Assembly: GCF_000582685.1 (NCBI RefSeq)
Contig: NZ_KK073768.1
Location: 96,809-160,808, forward strand
Length of the DNA stretch: 64,000 nucleotides
Direction: 5' to 3'
Origin: [Scytonema hofmanni] UTEX 2349
GTDB lineage: Bacteria > Cyanobacteriota > Cyanobacteriia > Cyanobacteriales > Nostocaceae
The position numbers were made by a program, and so were the translations under genes. The notes beneath the pieces were generated by a model. The model was not told the DNA's origin. It was given only the letters and a program-made list of their open reading frames with translations, and did no database searches. Numbering within the stretch: position 1 is the stretch's first letter; each line of letters begins with the position of its first letter. Below, one piece after another: positions 25,389 through 33,614 of this stretch.

Positions 25389-26690
25389 TTAACCCTCAAG
25401 TAACTGACGTGCAAAAGCGATCGCTTCTGCTGGGGTAGAAATTTTTCCTTCAACTTGCCCTACAGCGATTTCCATCAATAATTTGCCTAATAATGGCGAA
25501 GCAGGAATCCCCAATGCTATAATTAGCTCCTTCCCACTTAATAAGGGTGTGGGATGAGAAACCAGATCATCAGGGTTCAGGTAGCGGTCGATCAAGGGTG
25601 CGATCGCCTCTACCAAGATATTATGTCCCACAGCTAAAACTGCTGTAGCCGGGAATACAAAACCGGCTTCTTGAAAGAAAAAATACTGTTCTCGCAAAGA
25701 CATGTGAGATAATTTTAATTGTGGGAACAGTTTTAAGGCGGTAGTTACACCTTTAATTTCCGCACGACTATAAGTTAGTTTTTGTAATTCAATTTCCGCA
25801 ACTTCCACATCTGGGTTGACAAGACAAGCGAGTTTGGCAATACTCAACCAAGTACTTTTAACAGTATCTCTGACATACTCTTGCAATTTTACGCCTAATT
25901 GCTGCCAATTTTCTGCTAATTTCACTGCTGAGTCGTCAACTGCTGTTAGTTTAGCAAAACTTTCTGATGTGGCGAACTTGAAAAAAGGTGCAAGTAAATT
26001 ATCTTCCCAAGCACGAGTTATCCAAGGTGTTCCTTGAGAACTCAAAAGCAAATAATTGATTTCTACCCGAACTCGTTCTGCGGCAACTTCAGTTATATGT
26101 GAAGCTAGAGAGCGAATTGCTGTCTGGGTATCTGTCTCAATAGTAAACCCAAGTTGCGCCGCTTGGCGATAAGCTCGCATTAATCGCAAAGGATCGTCTT
26201 GCAGATTGGCAGGTGATATCATCTTCATCATACGCCGTTCTAAATCAGCACAACCTTGCAGAGGATCGATAATTTCTTGCGTGTGCGGATTGTAGGCGAT
26301 CGCATTTACTGTAAAATCTCTTCTATGCAAGTCAGTTTCTATAGATTCCCCCGACTGTTGGGCAAAATCAACCGTAGCTTCGGGAAACACCACACGGGCA
26401 ATTTGTCTTTGGGGATCGAGTAACACAAAACCAGCTTTGTAATGCTTTGCGATTTTTCGCGCTACCTTGACCGCATCACATGGTAAAACAAAATCCAGAT
26501 CCAAATACTCGCGTGTAGAGACGCGAAATTTCTCGCGTGTAGAGACTTCGTATTTCGCGTCTCTACATAATATAGCATCGCGCACAGCACCGCCTACCAT
26601 GTAAGCTGTTTTTGGCAACAATTCCAGGCTAAAAGGATAATCGAAAGATAGGTTAGAAGAATTTGCATCATACATTGTAATAAAAATCAA
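25389..26690 (-). CDS. CCA tRNA nucleotidyltransferase
   Basis: This 433-residue class II polymerase-beta-fold nucleotidyltransferase adds or repairs the 3' CCA of tRNAs. The head domain shows GGAVRD (33-38), the two catalytic carboxylates in DLDF (64-67), RRDFTVNAIAYN and the nucleotide-recognition DPLRLMRAYRQA motif, followed by the helical body. Between GGAVRD and DLDF, normally about ten residues apart, there are 25: roughly 15 extra residues (DAKYEVSTREKFRVS region) encoded by GTAGAGACG-type repeat sequence at 26515-26573. The frame is intact, so the enzyme is presumably made. It starts at 26690 or at the Met five codons later. Some cyanobacteria split CCA and A addition; which activity this has is not known. 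Confidence 0.9.
   Translation of the reverse strand: MIFITMYDANSSNLSFDYPFSLELLPKTAYMVGGAVRDAILCRDAKYEVSTREKFRVSTREYLDLDFVLPCDAVKVARKIAKHYKAGFVLLDPQRQIARVVFPEATVDFAQQSGESIETDLHRRDFTVNAIAYNPHTQEIIDPLQGCADLERRMMKMISPANLQDDPLRLMRAYRQAAQLGFTIETDTQTAIRSLASHITEVAAERVRVEINYLLLSSQGTPWITRAWEDNLLAPFFKFATSESFAKLTAVDDSAVKLAENWQQLGVKLQEYVRDTVKSTWLSIAKLACLVNPDVEVAEIELQKLTYSRAEIKGVTTALKLFPQLKLSHMSLREQYFFFQEAGFVFPATAVLAVGHNILVEAIAPLIDRYLNPDDLVSHPTPLLSGKELIIALGIPASPLLGKLLMEIAVGQVEGKISTPAEAIAFARQLLEG
26515..26573. repeat. GTAGAGACG-type repeat inside CCA enzyme gene
   Basis: The arms GTGTAGAGACGCGAAAT and ATTTCGCGTCTCTAC face each other, with a further GTGTAGAGACTTCG unit, all within the coding sequence. The same unit CGGTAGAGACTTCGTATTTCG occurs in the pantothenate kinase gene at 34744. 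This is a dispersed palindrome that keeps the reading frame. Confidence 0.85.
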
Positions 26691-26763
26691 TCCAGCAACT
26701 AATGAATTACGATTTGGCTTAAGCTAGATTAACAATAAAGCCAAACTGTATCGTGGTTCTATT

Positions 26764-27012
26764 ATGTGTATTTGTGTCAACTGTCACTATGTAGACCGCT
26801 GCATCACCTACAATGCAGTAGAAACGCAACATGAACAAGCTCACTTGACCCAAACCCCAGATTTTGATCCCAATGAACCCTCTATCAACGTTAACATCCG
26901 TACCAAAGAGGATTATATTGAAATGGAATGGGATGTTGTTGGTTGTCTCAGCTTTAAGCAAGAAACAGGTAAATGGTCTAAGTTGCGTCCAGGTGAATTG
27001 GTGCCAACTTGA
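26764..27012 (+). CDS. ycf34: Ycf34 family protein
   Basis: This 82-residue protein begins MCICVNCHYVDRC, the four-cysteine signature of Ycf34 (Cys2, Cys4, Cys7, Cys13), followed by the conserved acidic middle and the ending GCLSFKQETGKWSKLRPGE. The family occurs in cyanobacteria and red-algal plastids. In Synechocystis it is reported to bind an iron-sulfur cluster and to be thylakoid-associated, affecting electron transport. Length is normal. A long inverted repeat follows the stop (27016-27066). Confidence 0.92.
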   Translation: MCICVNCHYVDRCITYNAVETQHEQAHLTQTPDFDPNEPSINVNIRTKEDYIEMEWDVVGCLSFKQETGKWSKLRPGELVPT

Positions 27013-27015
27013 TAA

Positions 27016-27066
27016 GTAGTAACGCAATTTATTGCGTTGTCATGACGCAATGAATTGCGTCACTAC
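27016..27066. terminator. Long inverted repeat after ycf34
   Basis: GTAGTAACGCAATTTATTGC pairs with its inverted copy around a GTCATGAC centre, giving a hairpin with stem of over 20 bp. ACGCAAT units of this kind are a dispersed repeat, but the position right after the stop suggests it also serves as transcription terminator. Confidence 0.6.
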
Positions 27067-27108
27067 CAATTATGTATGCTTTAATAAATGTCGTAAATTT
27101 AAAATCGC

Positions 27109-27753
27109 TTGACCACTGAGTTAAAAATCGAACACAAAAAATACGCTTTATCGCTACATACCACCACACCTGAATTGGGTTTGGCAATGAGTAACTTTGC
27201 TGGAGATACACGTTCTGACGTTTGGAATTTAGAACGTAACGTATCTAGCTTGTTGCATCAATATTTAATTAATTTTATTAAACCGCAAACTTGGGCAGAT
27301 TTGGCGTTTATTGCCGTAGCGAAGGGACCTGGTGGATTTACGGGTACTCGTATCGGGGTTGTGACTGCGAGGACATTAGGACAACAATTGAATATTCCGG
27401 TGTTTGCTATTTCCACATTAGCAGCGATCGCCTGGTCAAACAAAGACCCAAACCACAATATAATTGCTGTGCAAATGCCAGCACAACGAGGTCAAGTTTT
27501 TGCAGCTATTTATCAACATATGCCTGATGCTTCTGGTTTAATACCTTTGTTGCCTGATACCGTATTTACACCAGAAGCGTGGCAAGAAAAATTAGCTTCA
27601 AATACAACTTATCAATTAATCGAAGCCAAATCTGGGTTAGCAGCTACCGTAAAGTGCGTGTTGGAACTCGCATATCTCGACTGGCAACAAGGCAAGCGTC
27701 CCCATTGGTCAGAGGCTTTACCTTATTATGGGCAACATCCGGTCGATTTATGA
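27109..27753 (+). CDS. tsaB: tRNA threonylcarbamoyladenosine biosynthesis protein TsaB
   Basis: This 214-residue protein has the ASKHA-fold of TsaB. It opens YALSLHTTTPELGLAMSN, has the family signature GPGGFTGTRIGVVTARTLGQQL (dimer interface with TsaD) and then STLAAIAW. TsaB, TsaD and TsaE together with TsaC make t6A37 on ANN-decoding tRNAs. Length is normal for the cyanobacterial form. The frame starts with TTG at 27109, since no ATG precedes the conserved N-terminus. The stop is followed by a G-rich tandem repeat. Confidence 0.88.
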   Translation: MTTELKIEHKKYALSLHTTTPELGLAMSNFAGDTRSDVWNLERNVSSLLHQYLINFIKPQTWADLAFIAVAKGPGGFTGTRIGVVTARTLGQQLNIPVFAISTLAAIAWSNKDPNHNIIAVQMPAQRGQVFAAIYQHMPDASGLIPLLPDTVFTPEAWQEKLASNTTYQLIEAKSGLAATVKCVLELAYLDWQQGKRPHWSEALPYYGQHPVDL

Positions 27754-27754
27754 A

Positions 27755-27860
27755 AAAGAGGGGGAAAGGGGAGAGGGGAAGGGGAAAGGGGAAAGGGAAG
27801 GAGTTATTTAAAATCAGTAAAAATGCTTGAAATCACTCTTTACCTTTTCCCTTTACCCCT
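27755..27860. repeat. Purine-rich GGGGAAA tandem repeat
   Basis: The AAAGGGGAGAGGGGAAGGGG units are followed after about 40 bases by the complementary CTTTACCTTTTCCCTTTACCCC, so the whole can fold back on itself. This is the same class as 29552-29700, 35065-35130 and 37205-37370. Confidence 0.7.
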
Positions 27861-27987
27861 CTAAAAAAAGCCCTTTACGAGCCGTGAAGCGTAAAGCCCC
27901 CGTCTTTTAAGCGGGGGATATAAGCGAACGAGCCAAATTTATTTGGCTTTAAAAACAGTTTGTCTGTTTTTAAGATAAACTAAAATA

Positions 27988-29202
27988 ATGCTCAACCTAA
28001 CGTATACCTACCGCTTAAAACTAACGCAATTGCAATCCCAAACTTATGAGGCATGGTTAGAAACCTCTCGTAGAGTCTGGAACTTTGCGTTGGCAGAAAG
28101 AAAGGATTGGTATAATTCAAGGTCATGCAGAATAAATGCTTGTAGTCTAAAAAGTGAGTACATAATTTCGTCCGATGCGCCCCGACCTACGTTCGCATCT
28201 CAATGCAAAGCCTTAACGATAGCCAGAAAAATTAATCCCGATCTTAATGCAGCGCATTCTCAAATGCTGCAACAGGTATTGAGGCGATTAGAAAAAGCAT
28301 TCATTGGGATGTGGGAGTCAGGAAAAGGCTTTCCCCGGTTCAAAAAACAAGGGAGAATGCGCTCTTTATTGTTTCCACAGTTAGGGGTTAATCCTCTTCT
28401 TGGAAGCAAGGTTAAACTTCCTGGCATTGGCTGGGTAAAAATGCAATTATCCCGACCTATCCCAGATGGATTTGTAGCAAAACAAGCTCAAGTGATAAGG
28501 AAAGCTTCGGGGTGGTATGTGATGCTCACGTTGCAAGCTGACGTTGATGTCCCAAGTTTTGCGCCACACGGTCAAGCCGTTGGTATTGATATTGGATTAA
28601 AGAGTTTCTTGGCAACTTCGACGGGAGAGCAAATCGCTAGACCTAGATTTTTTGTCGATCTCCAACGCAAGCTGAAATTGCTGCAACGCATGGTAAGTCA
28701 CAAAAAATTAGGGTCAAATAATTGGCGGAAGGCTCAAAGTAGAGTTGCCAGATTGTATGAATACATTCACGACACGCGCAAGGATTTTCATTTCAAGCTA
28801 GCGCATAAGTTATGTAATCAAGCCGGGACGATATTCGTTGAAGACTTAAACTTCAAGCCTTGGGCTAAAGGTATGTTTTCTAAACATACATTAGACGCTG
28901 GGTTTGGAGAATTCTTTTCAATACTAGAGTGGGTGTGTTGGAAACGCGGGGTTTATTTGGCTAAAGTCAATCCCAATGGAACTAGCCAAACCTGCCCCAA
29001 CTGCAACCACCACACTGGAAAGAAAGATTTAAGCGAGCGGATACATCATTGTAGTGAATGTGGATTCCAGACAGATAGAGACGTTGCCGCCGCTATGGTG
29101 GTGATGCAACGTGGACTTGCAGCCGTAGGGCATACGGTCAAGATGCTTGGCGAGGGGTTAAACAATAGTTCCCCATTGACCCAAGAATCCCCCCTTTTAT
29201 AA
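27988..29202 (+). CDS. tnpB: TnpB, RNA-guided endonuclease of IS605-type element
   Basis: This 404-residue protein is full-length TnpB, the ancestor-type nuclease of Cas12. The RuvC residues are all present: Asp in GIDIGLKSFLA, Glu in FVEDLNFKPW and Asp in GFQTDRDVAAAMV. The zinc finger CPNC...CSEC is intact, as is the N-terminal helix-turn-helix-like start (YRLKLTQLQSQTYEAWL). The stop codon lies within the right-end hairpin. TnpB proteins cut DNA at a site specified by a right-end-derived RNA and so help the element persist. It probably remains active. Confidence 0.92.
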   Translation: MLNLTYTYRLKLTQLQSQTYEAWLETSRRVWNFALAERKDWYNSRSCRINACSLKSEYIISSDAPRPTFASQCKALTIARKINPDLNAAHSQMLQQVLRRLEKAFIGMWESGKGFPRFKKQGRMRSLLFPQLGVNPLLGSKVKLPGIGWVKMQLSRPIPDGFVAKQAQVIRKASGWYVMLTLQADVDVPSFAPHGQAVGIDIGLKSFLATSTGEQIARPRFFVDLQRKLKLLQRMVSHKKLGSNNWRKAQSRVARLYEYIHDTRKDFHFKLAHKLCNQAGTIFVEDLNFKPWAKGMFSKHTLDAGFGEFFSILEWVCWKRGVYLAKVNPNGTSQTCPNCNHHTGKKDLSERIHHCSECGFQTDRDVAAAMVVMQRGLAAVGHTVKMLGEGLNNSSPLTQESPLL

Positions 29203-29216
29203 AGGGGGGAGTGTCA
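29050..29216 (+). ncRNA. Predicted reRNA (omega RNA) region of tnpB element
   Basis: In IS605 elements the guide RNA is made from the 3' end of tnpB and the right end. The hairpin at 29188-29210 would be its last scaffold stem, with the guide starting just after AGTGTCAA near 29217. This is inferred from the known architecture; the 5' boundary is a guess. Confidence 0.45.
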
Positions 29217-29256
29217 ACCTATTTACATCACCTGCATCTTGAGGTTATGACATTAA

Positions 29257-29288
29257 AGTTAACCACATAATTTCAGTATGTGGTTAAT
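29257..29288. terminator. Hairpin TTAACCACATA...TATGTGGTTAA
   Basis: A nearly perfect 11-bp stem with a short loop lies between the tnpB element and the 68-aa gene. It may terminate transcription out of the element or be a leftover of a small palindromic repeat. Confidence 0.4.
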
Positions 29289-29342
29289 GATCAAAAACGC
29301 TGAGAACCGACAACGCAGCGAATAACCCATTAATTAAGAAGT

Positions 29343-29549
29343 ATGAACAACGCTTTAGATACTATGTATCAGTTAGCATGGCATTTACCTGTATATTCAA
29401 CAACGATAGCTCAAACCGTTAAAGATCCTGATATTATCGGTCAAATGCAAACAGCTTTTAACCACTTTATCCAAACAGGTCAGGTATGGGCACTATTGAT
29501 TGGGTTGGTCATTGGCTATATGATCCGGAATCTAACTAGCTACGGTTAA
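29343..29549 (+). CDS. Small single-helix membrane protein
   Basis: This 68-residue protein has a C-terminal hydrophobic helix (WALLIGLVIGYMIRNL, about 48-64) and an amphipathic N-terminal part (TAFNHFIQTGQVWA). It resembles short conserved cyanobacterial proteins of unknown role that sit before argH. It could be a small subunit of a membrane complex, but nothing in the sequence identifies which. Its stop codon is directly followed by an ATG-led frame full of repeats that runs into argH. Confidence 0.6.
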   Translation: MNNALDTMYQLAWHLPVYSTTIAQTVKDPDIIGQMQTAFNHFIQTGQVWALLIGLVIGYMIRNLTSYG

Positions 29550-29551
29550 AT

Positions 29552-29697
29552 GAGGGACAAGGAGACAAGGGGGATAAGGGGGACAAGGGAGATAAGGGAG
29601 ATAAGGGAGATAAGAAGAATAATTTTTCTTTCCCCCATCCCCCCCTCCCCCCCTCTCCCCCTCTCCCCCTCTCCCCCCCTCTCCACATCCCGCATTA
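29552..29697. repeat. Purine/pyrimidine tandem repeats before argH
   Basis: GGAGACAAGGGGGATAAGGG and GATAAGGGA units are followed by the opposite-strand type CCCCCTCTCC units, giving a long potential fold-back. The stretch stays open in the argH frame, which produces a false 51-residue N-terminal extension. Confidence 0.8.
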
Positions 29698-29702
29698 TCT
29701 AT

Positions 29703-31091
29703 ATGACAAAAGAACCAACTTGGAGTCAGCGATTTGAATCAGCGTTACATCCGGCGATCGCTCGGTTTAATGCGAGTATAGGTTTTGACATTGAATTAAT
29801 CGAATACGATATCACTGGCTCTCAAGCTCATGGTAAAATGTTGGCTCATACTGGCATCATTTCCCCAGAAGAAGGAAGTCTTCTGGTTTCGGGTTTAGAA
29901 CAAATTCGTCAGGAATATCGCGCTGGCAAATTTCACCCAGGTATCGATGCGGAAGATGTACACTTTGCGGTGGAAAAGCGATTGACGGAATTGGTCGGTG
30001 ATGTCGGGAAAAAGCTGCATACAGCGCGATCGCGTAATGACCAAGTTGGTACTGATACCAGACTTTATCTGCGCGACCAAATTCAACATATCCGCTCTTC
30101 ACTGCGAAAATTTCAAAGTGTCTTATTAGATATAGCCGACAACCACATTGAAACCCTAATACCAGGTTACACGCACCTGCAACGCGCCCAGCCTGTAAGT
30201 TTGGCTCATCACCTCTTAGCCTATTATCAAATGGCGCAGCGCGACTGGGAACGCTTAGGAGACGTTTATCGTCGGGTAAATATTTCGCCTTTAGGGTGTG
30301 GTGCTTTGGCAGGAACTACTTTCCCGATTGACCGCCATTATACCGCCGAACTATTGCAATTTGACGAAGTTTATGCTAATAGCTTGGATGGAGTCAGCGA
30401 TCGCGATTTTGCCATTGAATTTCTTTGTGCTGCTAGCTTGATTATGGTTCACCTCAGCCGCCTTTCGGAAGAGGTTATTCTTTGGTCATCGGAAGAATTT
30501 CGGTTTGTCACGCTGAAAGATAGCTGTGCTACGGGTTCCAGCATTATGCCCCAAAAGAAAAACCCCGATGTGCCAGAATTGGTGCGGGGGAAAACTGGGC
30601 GCGTATTTGGTCATTTGCAAGCAATGCTGGTGATGATGAAGGGACTACCTTTGGCATATAACAAAGACTTGCAAGAAGACAAAGAAGCTTTATTTGATAG
30701 TGTCAAAACAGTCCAAGCTTGTTTAGAAGCGATGACGATTTTGCTGCGGGAAGGTTTAGAATTTCGTACTCAGCGCTTGAGGGAAGCTGTAGCCGAGGAC
30801 TTTTCCAATGCTACCGATGTCGCAGATTATCTGGCAGCGCGGGGTGTTCCTTTTCGGGAAGCCTATAATCTCGTGGGTAAGGTGGTGAAAACCAGTATTG
30901 CCGCAGGTAAACTTTTAAAAGATTTGAGTTTATCAGAATGGCAAGAATTGCATCCAGCGTTTGATGCAGATATTTATGAAGCGATCGCCCCCCGTCAAGT
31001 CGTCGCAGCCCGCAATAGCTATGGTGGTACAGGCTTTGAACAAGTAAGCAAAGCCCTGAAAGCCGCCCGCACTCAAATAACTGCTAAATAA
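29703..31091 (+). CDS. argH: Argininosuccinate lyase
   Basis: This is the last enzyme of arginine synthesis: argininosuccinate to arginine plus fumarate, a cytosolic homotetramer of the fumarase superfamily. Signatures seen are TARSRNDQVGTD, YTHLQRAQPVSLAH and the superfamily loop GSSIMPQKKNPD. The frame is open from an ATG at 29550, but those 51 residues are translated tandem repeat. The ATG at 29703 (MTKEPTWSQRF) gives the normal N-terminus and length (462 residues), so I take it as the start. A terminator follows at 31177. Confidence 0.95.
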   Translation: MTKEPTWSQRFESALHPAIARFNASIGFDIELIEYDITGSQAHGKMLAHTGIISPEEGSLLVSGLEQIRQEYRAGKFHPGIDAEDVHFAVEKRLTELVGDVGKKLHTARSRNDQVGTDTRLYLRDQIQHIRSSLRKFQSVLLDIADNHIETLIPGYTHLQRAQPVSLAHHLLAYYQMAQRDWERLGDVYRRVNISPLGCGALAGTTFPIDRHYTAELLQFDEVYANSLDGVSDRDFAIEFLCAASLIMVHLSRLSEEVILWSSEEFRFVTLKDSCATGSSIMPQKKNPDVPELVRGKTGRVFGHLQAMLVMMKGLPLAYNKDLQEDKEALFDSVKTVQACLEAMTILLREGLEFRTQRLREAVAEDFSNATDVADYLAARGVPFREAYNLVGKVVKTSIAAGKLLKDLSLSEWQELHPAFDADIYEAIAPRQVVAARNSYGGTGFEQVSKALKAARTQITAK

Positions 31092-31176
31092 GGGACTGGG
31101 GACTAGGGACTAGGGACTGGGAAGAATTTTCTTCTCTTGAATCCTGGCGCGACCCGTTGAATAATAAATAATAAAT

Positions 31177-31200
31177 AAGGGCGTATAAATATACGCCCTT
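31177..31200 (+). terminator. Terminator of argH
   Basis: The stem AAGGGCGTAT with its exact complement encloses the loop AAAT and is followed by TC and an AT-rich stretch. It lies 85 bases past the argH stop codon, after a GGGACTGGGGACTAGGGACT repeat (31092-31123). Confidence 0.65.
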
Positions 31201-31423
31201 TCAAATAAATAACGGAAACTGATGAGACTACATAACATCCTTAACTTTTGCAGAAAACACAATACACCTCAAAAGCTTACTTAAATTTACAAACTTTGAC
31301 TAAGTTCGATAAGCTTTATGGCTATTTATTAATCCTCCACCCCTAGCGATCGGCTAAGGATAGGAGAATTATAGAATTTAAGCTAAAAGAGAAGCTCAAA
31401 TGCTTGCTGTTGAGCAACATTCT

Positions 31424-31591
31424 TTACTCAGCAGCATCCATTGTTGCTGCGCCTTCATCCTCTTCACTCTTCGGCGGTCTTTGTTGGAATCTTCTCTGCA
31501 TTCGTCCTGTAGTGGTTCGTTTACGAAACTTCCGGGCATATGCCTGGTTCCGTAGCGCCTTTTCTTTTTTGGGGTTGCGGCGCTTGGCCAT
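31424..31591 (-). CDS. Small basic protein conserved in cyanobacteria
   Basis: This is a 55-residue protein starting MAKRRNPKKEKALRNQAYAR. It is very rich in Lys and Arg in the first 40 residues, with a QRRFQQRPPK stretch, and ends in an acidic tail (SEEDEGAATMDAAE). The size and charge suggest an RNA- or ribosome-associated protein; it resembles small cyanobacterial proteins annotated only as hypothetical. The frame extends 20 codons upstream, but the ATG at 31591 is preceded by GAGGTGAAC and matches the basic start, so I choose it. Confidence 0.7.
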   Translation of the reverse strand: MAKRRNPKKEKALRNQAYARKFRKRTTTGRMQRRFQQRPPKSEEDEGAATMDAAE

Positions 31592-31651
31592 GTTCACCTC
31601 ATTAATAAACAACAAACTAGCTGAAGCCACAAATAACTCAGGTAATATCAA

Positions 31652-32186
31652 CGACCAATGTTATTGATATAATCTTAGTCTACTTCAGCACTTAATACAC
31701 TTTAAACAGTGTTCTAGTCTACCGCATTTAAGTTTTTTATGTCAATCAAACTTGAGAATTATTTTTTGATTAACTAGCAATGAATTAATATTTGTAATTT
31801 TATGGCTCAATTTTCATGTGGAATAGGCAATTTCAAAGCAAAATATTTAAATGTATAAACTATTCTCTGAAGAGAATTTTCTATCGGAGAAAAATAAATT
31901 TTAAGTTAAAAATTTTAAAGAATTAAAAAAATTAAGGTTATTTCAACTAGAGATTTAACCAATTTAGATTTTTAAGCAAGTATTTATTACCATTTTTAAC
32001 AAGTAATATTAGCTCATAATCATTGTTTTAGTTTCAGCAAATGCTAAAATTGATATGTTCTGCGGTAATCGTTAGAATAAAACCTTAAACCACGAGCATA
32101 CTAACATAACACAAAATGCAATATTTTCGTAGTTGAGGGTATGTTAGTCGTGGCGGGTTCTACAGTACAACACAGACATTGGAAGA
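31652..32186. promoter_or_regulatory. AT-rich intergenic region
   Basis: About 530 bp of strongly AT-rich DNA lie between the small basic protein gene and the NUDIX gene, which diverge. No gene, repeat family or palindrome of note is visible. It may hold both promoters and a long leader for the NUDIX gene. Confidence 0.4.
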
Positions 32187-32681
32187 TTGAACGTTTTTGC
32201 TTTTTTTGCTGCAACGGTCCAGTCCACACGTAGCTTATGGCGCTTTGGACAAGCTGTACTGGGTATCCTCTTTCGTCATCCCATCACTGGCACCAGTATC
32301 ATCCCCATTTTACCCGATGGTAGGATTGTGCTAATCCGGCGGCGTGACAATGGTCGCTGGGCATTGCCTGGAGGTATGGTGGACTGGGGAGAAGATATTC
32401 CCAATACAGTCCAGCGTGAACTGATGGAGGAAACTGGGCTTGATTTGGTGAAAATTCGGCGTTTGGTAGGAGTCTACTCCGCACCAGATCGCGATCCCAG
32501 AATTCATTCGATTTGTATTGTCGTTGAAGCAGATGTTCAGGGAATTATGGAGATTCAGGATACCTTGGAAGCAATGGAAATCCAGGCTTTTCCTCTCAAC
32601 TCTCTACCACCAGGGGAAATGTCTCACGATCACACTCGGCAGTTGCAAGATTACTTGCAGGGCTTGACAACATTAGCGTAA
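32187..32681 (+). CDS. NUDIX hydrolase
   Basis: This 164-residue protein has a complete Nudix box at residues about 63-85: G-x5-E (GGMVDWGE), then RELMEETGL, the consensus for the Mg2+-binding catalytic helix. The preceding RRRDNGRWALPGG and the following GVYSAPDRDPRIHSI are typical of the ADP-ribose or NADH pyrophosphatase-like branch, though substrate cannot be fixed from sequence. The start is TTG at 32187 with GGAAG upstream; no ATG occurs before the domain. The N-terminal 30 residues (FRHPITGTSIIP at the end) are an extra helix. Confidence 0.85.
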   Translation: MNVFAFFAATVQSTRSLWRFGQAVLGILFRHPITGTSIIPILPDGRIVLIRRRDNGRWALPGGMVDWGEDIPNTVQRELMEETGLDLVKIRRLVGVYSAPDRDPRIHSICIVVEADVQGIMEIQDTLEAMEIQAFPLNSLPPGEMSHDHTRQLQDYLQGLTTLA

Positions 32682-32689
32682 AAGTATAG

Positions 32690-32780
32690 TTGTTGGTTGT
32701 TAGTTGTTAGTTCTTGGGTGTTATTTTTTGATTGTTATTCCACTAACCACTAACCACTAACAACTATCTGTTATCTACTA
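32690..32780. repeat. TTGTTAG/CTAACAA tandem repeat fold-back
   Basis: The TTAGTTGTTAG units at 32692-32712 are followed by CCACTAACCACTAACAACTA at 32744-32763, their complement. This is another tandem-repeat hairpin of the kind found between genes here. Confidence 0.65.
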
Positions 32781-32787
32781 AATTAAA

Positions 32788-33597
32788 ATGAATAATTTAT
32801 TTCGTAACTCCCGGAGAAAACTGTCTCAAGGGTTATTATTTTGGCGTGAAGTTGGTGAAGGAACTCCTATAATTTTCTTACATGGTGCTTGGAATGATAG
32901 CTGTGAATGGTTATCGGTGATGGAATCGCTTTCACATTATCATTGCTTTGCACCAGATTTATTCGGTTTCGGTGAGTCAGATGATCCTAAAGTTCACTAC
33001 TCAATTGATTTACTTTTAGAATCTTTAGCTGAATTTATCCACGCTTTAAAGCTGGAAAAAGTTTATTTAGTCGGACATTCACTCGGAGGGTGGATTGCTG
33101 CTAGCTATGCTTTAAAATATTCAGAGCAAGTTTATGGTTTAGTATTGTTAGCACCAGAGGGTGTGAAAATAGAAGGACAAGAAAAGCGTTTGCAGAAAAT
33201 GCGGCAATTAGTCAAGCGATCGCCTTTTATATTTAAATTATTACGACTGCTTCGTCCCATAACTAAAATGTTAGGCTGGAATCAAGAAATTGAACAAGAT
33301 TGGCAGCTTTATCAAACATTGGTAAAATATCCCACAGCTTGCAAAATATTATTTCAACGTCAGCAGCCTGAAATTAATGCCGAATTATTAAACGACCGAT
33401 TATATAATTTAGAAATCCCAGTTTTGATTTTGCAAGGTGGAGAAGATACACCACAAAGTTTAGCTATGAGTCAAGTTTACAGTCAAGCTCCTTTATCTGA
33501 GTTAAAAATAATTGCCCACGGCAAAAACAACTTACCTGAATCTTGCGCTGGTATTGTCGCTGGATATATTCGAGAATTTATCAAAACTTATAATTAG
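32788..33597 (+). CDS. Alpha/beta hydrolase
   Basis: This 269-residue alpha/beta-hydrolase-fold protein has the oxyanion HGAWNDS segment, the nucleophile elbow GHSLGGW, an acid candidate in LQGGEDTP and a late His (IAHGKNN). No signal peptide is present, so it is cytosolic. The cap region (LRPITKMLGWNQEIEQDW) is helical as in esterases and haloperoxidases of the family. Substrate is unknown. It is 17 bp upstream of the DUF6671 gene, same strand, so the two are probably co-transcribed. Confidence 0.8.
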   Translation: MNNLFRNSRRKLSQGLLFWREVGEGTPIIFLHGAWNDSCEWLSVMESLSHYHCFAPDLFGFGESDDPKVHYSIDLLLESLAEFIHALKLEKVYLVGHSLGGWIAASYALKYSEQVYGLVLLAPEGVKIEGQEKRLQKMRQLVKRSPFIFKLLRLLRPITKMLGWNQEIEQDWQLYQTLVKYPTACKILFQRQQPEINAELLNDRLYNLEIPVLILQGGEDTPQSLAMSQVYSQAPLSELKIIAHGKNNLPESCAGIVAGYIREFIKTYN

Positions 33598-33614
33598 ATA
33601 TAGTTGAATCGATA

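Larger units (their letters stand above)
27879..29216 (+). mobile_element. IS605-type element with tnpB only (IS1341-like)
   Basis: The left end holds the hairpin GCCCCCGTCTTTTAAGCGGG... (27896-27918) and a second small hairpin (27930-27948). The right end is the hairpin CCCCCCTTTTATAAAGGGGGG followed by AGTGTCAA, a form common at right ends of cyanobacterial IS200/IS605 elements. Only tnpB is present, so the element depends on a TnpA elsewhere. IS605 elements make no target duplication, so the ends are approximate. Confidence 0.7.

Noticed and set aside
31404..31667. Plus-strand 87-residue frame
   Set aside because: It is antisense to the small Lys/Arg-rich gene, whose start has a good ribosome-binding site.
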